Positions 4,369 through 7,054 of a stretch of 7,054 nucleotides of DNA are shown piece after piece (position 1 is the first letter of the stretch; each line of letters opens with the position of its first letter). The translations under genes were made by a program, and so were the position numbers. The stretch spans positions 1-7,054 of the forward strand of contig NVSR01000160.1 in assembly GCA_002401295.1 (NCBI GenBank), given 5' to 3'. Source of the DNA: SAR324 cluster bacterium. GTDB taxonomy: Bacteria > SAR324 > XYD2-FULL-50-16. The notes under the pieces are model-generated. The model did not search any database, was not told the origin of the DNA, and worked only from the letters and a program-made list of their open reading frames with translations.

Positions 4369-6171
4369 TTACTCGTAAAAGCTTTTTAACATACGGCTTC
4401 TTGTAGGATGGCGTAATTTTCTCAGAGCCTTGGCCTCAATCTGTCGTATCCTCTCGCGAGTCACATCAAAATCTTGCCCTACTTCTTCCAGGGTATGATC
4501 TTTTTTCTCATCAATACCAAAGCGCATTTTTAAGACCTTTTCTTCCCGTGGAGTCAAGGTACTTAATACAGTTCTGGTGACATCCGCAAGGTAGGTATTC
4601 ACTACAGATTCACTAGGTAAGACAGCGGAACTATCGGGAATAAAATCTCCCAGATGAGAATCATCCTCATCACCAATCGGAGTTTCCAGTGAGATTGGCT
4701 CTTTAGCGATTTTTAATACTTTCCGAACTTTTTCTACAGGTAAGTCCATTTTTTCACTAATTTCTTCGGGCGAGGGCTCACGACCAAACTCCTGTACCAG
4801 ATGACGTGAAGTACGGATCAACTTGTTGATCGTCTCAATCATATGAACCGGAATCCGTATTGTACGGGCTTGATCTGCAATGGCTCGAGTGATGGCCTGT
4901 CGAATCCACCAAGTCGCATAGGTAGAGAATTTATAACCCCTGCGATATTCGAATTTATCAACGGCTTTCATCAAACCAATGTTTCCTTCCTGAATCAAAT
5001 CTAAGAACTGCAAGCCTCGATTCGTATATTTTTTAGCGATACTAATTACTAATCTCAAGTTAGCTTCCACTAACATACTTTTAGCCTTGCTCACCTTTCT
5101 CTCTGCGACTCTCAGCTTTTTAATTTCACCACGGAATTTCTCCAAGGCAACATCCGTCTGAGTAATCATTTTATCAATCCGGCGACCACCAGCCTGTACT
5201 TTTTCTAAAATTCGTCGGGCTACCCGGAAGGAGTGGCGAGTAAATTCTTGAATTTTAGCTTCAATCTGTTGGGAGCGAGGGGAATTGTCCTCAACCCAGA
5301 TGTCGACCAATTCTTCCACCTTAGCCGCTGGCGCCCTCAAATCTCGCTGATAACGAGAAAGCTGAGTAAAGGTTAAATCGATTTTATCATTGTGATGCAA
5401 CATCACTCGAAACATCGTATCGATCTGCTTGGTATTGAAATTGATACTCCGTAATACTTTCAGTAACATATGCTCGGACTCTTCGATGTCCTTCTTGAAT
5501 TCCATTTTTTTACGGGTTTCTTTCGCGTTAACCAGCTTTTTACGATGTCGATTGCGCTCATCAAAAATTTTCTTAGCGGATTTTAATTTTTCCAGCACTT
5601 GATCTGCTGCATCCGATTCTTCTTCAATTACTTGATCTTCTTCATCGATTCCAGAAACTATATCACGAGCTCGTGCCTTTCCATTCTTGAGTTTTTTACC
5701 CAAGTCAAACAAATAGCTGACAATCAACTCGGAGCGAAGCAAGATTTCCAGCATCTCATGTTGCCCCTGTTCAATCATCTTAGCGATGTCGACTTCTCCC
5801 TCACGAGTCAATAGCTTGATGGAGCCCATCTCACGCAGATACATACGGACGGGATCATCAGAACTCTGATCCACACCAGCCTGCTCTACTGCTTTTCCCT
5901 TTCCATCCCCATCAGCATCAGCAGCCTTCGCTCTGGTCGCCTTGACTTTCTTTTTAGAGTCAACTACCTCGATATTTTTTTCATCTAAAAACTTATAGAG
6001 GGCACTCAACTCCTTTGCGTTCGGCTTTCCAGGAAAAATGTCCTTGATCTCTGCATCAGTCACAAACCCTTTTTCCTTTCCTTTGGATGTCAAGTTACGA
6101 ATGATTTTCTCCATCTCTTTTGGAGTCAATTTGGCAGCCTTAGTTTTTTTCTTGGCAGTCAGTTCGTCCAT
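4369..6171 (-). CDS. rpoD: RNA polymerase primary sigma factor RpoD (sigma70)
   Basis: This is the housekeeping sigma subunit, which directs RNA polymerase to -35/-10 promoters. The product has 600 residues, close to the usual length of group 1 sigma factors. A lysine-rich start and a region 1.1-like domain (about 15-75) come first, then a short Ala/Asp/Gly-rich linker. Region 1.2 begins at DDPVRMYLREMG (105-116). A long non-conserved helical segment with many charged residues spans about 140-360. Region 2 (about 365-435) contains NLRLVISIAKKY, DLIQEGNIGLMKAVDKFEYR (391-410) and FSTYATWWIRQAI (415-427), the -10 recognition and melting part. Region 3 (about 440-520) includes the GDEDDSHLGDFI finger segment. 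Region 4 (about 538-598) has the helix-turn-helix around TLEEVGQDFDVTRERIRQIE (560-579) and ends in the usual RSRMLKSF. The ATG at 6171 has AAGGA upstream that overlaps the dnaG stop codon. Confidence 0.99.
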   Translation of the reverse strand: MDELTAKKKTKAAKLTPKEMEKIIRNLTSKGKEKGFVTDAEIKDIFPGKPNAKELSALYKFLDEKNIEVVDSKKKVKATRAKAADADGDGKGKAVEQAGVDQSSDDPVRMYLREMGSIKLLTREGEVDIAKMIEQGQHEMLEILLRSELIVSYLFDLGKKLKNGKARARDIVSGIDEEDQVIEEESDAADQVLEKLKSAKKIFDERNRHRKKLVNAKETRKKMEFKKDIEESEHMLLKVLRSINFNTKQIDTMFRVMLHHNDKIDLTFTQLSRYQRDLRAPAAKVEELVDIWVEDNSPRSQQIEAKIQEFTRHSFRVARRILEKVQAGGRRIDKMITQTDVALEKFRGEIKKLRVAERKVSKAKSMLVEANLRLVISIAKKYTNRGLQFLDLIQEGNIGLMKAVDKFEYRRGYKFSTYATWWIRQAITRAIADQARTIRIPVHMIETINKLIRTSRHLVQEFGREPSPEEISEKMDLPVEKVRKVLKIAKEPISLETPIGDEDDSHLGDFIPDSSAVLPSESVVNTYLADVTRTVLSTLTPREEKVLKMRFGIDEKKDHTLEEVGQDFDVTRERIRQIEAKALRKLRHPTRSRMLKSFYE

Positions 6172-6175
6172 AATA

Positions 6176-6181
6176 TCCTTA
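6176..6181 (-). promoter_or_regulatory. Shine-Dalgarno sequence of rpoD overlapping the dnaG stop codon
   Basis: The minus strand reads TAAGGA and then four bases before the rpoD ATG at 6171-6169. The TAA is the dnaG stop codon (6181-6179). A ribosome ending on dnaG would sit on this site, so rpoD translation is likely coupled to that of dnaG. Confidence 0.65.
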
Positions 6182-7054
6182 ACCTCGATTTTTGGGTTTG
6201 TCTTTTAATTTGCGATGATCGAGATGTTTTAACTGCTCCCGCAGTTTCAGCTTTTCGATTGTTAATGATCTCACTTGCTCACTACTCTTGCCCGCTTGTC
6301 TCAGTAAATACTCTATGCGACCTTTCTTTAGATCATACACCAGTTGATCGATTTTCTCTTGAGAGAAGCAGTTCGTTTTCGAATCCTGGCTATTTTGCAA
6401 GAGATGCATAATCAAAGAACTAAACTCCACAAAGACCTCCGGTAAATCTTGCGGGGTTAGCGACAAAAACTCCTGTTCGCTGAGCTGCAATATTCGTGAG
6501 TAGAGCTCTTTCAACTGTGGATTTTCAAAGTCTTCCAGCACCAGATACTGTCTCACACGGTCAATGCTTTGTGCTTGATTCAACAAGTATTGAATTAACT
6601 TTGCTTCATGAGTTTTCAGGTCCGGCAACTCATATTGAAGCTGAGGCCCAACGGGGAATTTATATTCCTCATCCGCTTTTACCTGAGACTCCTTAAGAGC
6701 AACACTTTGTTTTAGTGTTCCTTTTTCTATATTAAACTTTTTTGCAGCTTTTGCTAGAAATAACTCTTTTTTAATGGGATCTTTAACTGCATTGGTCAGC
6801 GAAACCAGATCATGGATGACTCCTTTTTGATACTCAAAGCCTTCCCCTCTGAGGGTTTGATCCGTTCGTTCCAATAAAAAGTCAAAGTCCCGAGCCGCTG
6901 TGTCAACAAGCTTTTGGAAATCTTCCGGTCCATACTGTTTAAAGTAATCATCCGGGTCCAAGCCCTCCGGCAGTACTATGACACGGCTATCAAGATTTTT
7001 CTCTAAGAAGAGTCGAGCCGACTTTTCCGCTGCCTTAATACCAGCTTTGTCCCC
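6179..7054 (-). CDS. dnaG: DNA primase DnaG, C-terminal part (partial, 5' end outside window)
   Basis: Primase makes the RNA primers for replication and is recruited to the fork by the DnaB helicase. The frame is open to the right edge, giving 291 residues. They begin inside the TOPRIM catalytic domain at GDKAGIKAA, which corresponds to the metal-binding DGDxAGxxA motif (its first Asp lies beyond the edge). RVIVLPEGLDPDDYF (residues 24-38) is the end of the TOPRIM domain, matching the LPDGEDPD motif of known primases. A helical stretch follows (about 45-110), including a VSLTNAVKDPIKKELF segment typical of the domain after TOPRIM. The C-terminal helicase-binding domain is at about 140-285 and ends in a basic tail. 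The zinc finger and RNA-polymerase-like core are missing because of the window edge, not because the gene is damaged. rpoD follows after 7 bp, as in macromolecular-synthesis operons. Confidence 0.97.
   Translation of the reverse strand, partial: GDKAGIKAAEKSARLFLEKNLDSRVIVLPEGLDPDDYFKQYGPEDFQKLVDTAARDFDFLLERTDQTLRGEGFEYQKGVIHDLVSLTNAVKDPIKKELFLAKAAKKFNIEKGTLKQSVALKESQVKADEEYKFPVGPQLQYELPDLKTHEAKLIQYLLNQAQSIDRVRQYLVLEDFENPQLKELYSRILQLSEQEFLSLTPQDLPEVFVEFSSLIMHLLQNSQDSKTNCFSQEKIDQLVYDLKKGRIEYLLRQAGKSSEQVRSLTIEKLKLREQLKHLDHRKLKDKPKNRG

Noticed and set aside
6959..6961. TTG as a start codon giving a separate 260-residue protein
   Set aside because: The frame continues unbroken to the right edge and encodes TOPRIM-domain residues of DnaG upstream of this codon, so it is an internal Leu.

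Overview
The window is a compact, single-direction stretch of a bacterial chromosome. Every gene I can support lies on the minus strand, so transcription runs from the right edge to the left. The genes, in that order, are the C-terminal part of DNA primase (dnaG), the housekeeping sigma factor (rpoD), a 348-bp spacer, aspartyl-tRNA synthetase (aspS), a patatin-like phospholipase of the RssA type, a 155-bp spacer, fliL, fliN, and the first 14 codons of a further gene with a signal-peptide-like start, probably fliO or fliP.

The organism is a flagellated bacterium with moderately AT-rich DNA. The dnaG-rpoD pair and the bacterial-type AspRS with a GAD insert are widespread, and the FliL/FliN sequences look broadly proteobacterial. 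A deltaproteobacterium-like or neighbouring lineage (for example SAR324 or Nitrospinota) is a guess from general sequence feel, not a demonstrated placement. I see no sign of mobile DNA, phage genes, CRISPR arrays, rRNA or tRNA.

Right block (about 2220-7054): this is a macromolecular-synthesis neighbourhood. dnaG and rpoD are 7 bp apart, and the dnaG stop codon lies inside the ribosome-binding site of rpoD. aspS follows after a spacer that contains three separate inverted repeats and a weak attenuator-like element. The phospholipase gene sits 14 bp behind aspS and starts at GTG with a good Shine-Dalgarno sequence, so these two are almost certainly co-transcribed.

Middle spacer (1140-1294): it holds two small hairpins just behind the phospholipase gene and a sigma70-like -10 box in front of fliL. 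This is the likely boundary between the housekeeping unit and the flagellar unit.

Left block (1-1139): these are flagellar genes. FliL acts at the stator and FliN is a C-ring (switch) protein, and the next gene probably belongs to the export gate. The usual fliM between fliL and fliN is absent. No previously undescribed system is evident. The points most worth a second look are the missing fliM, the AspRS discrimination residue, and the structured spacer before aspS.
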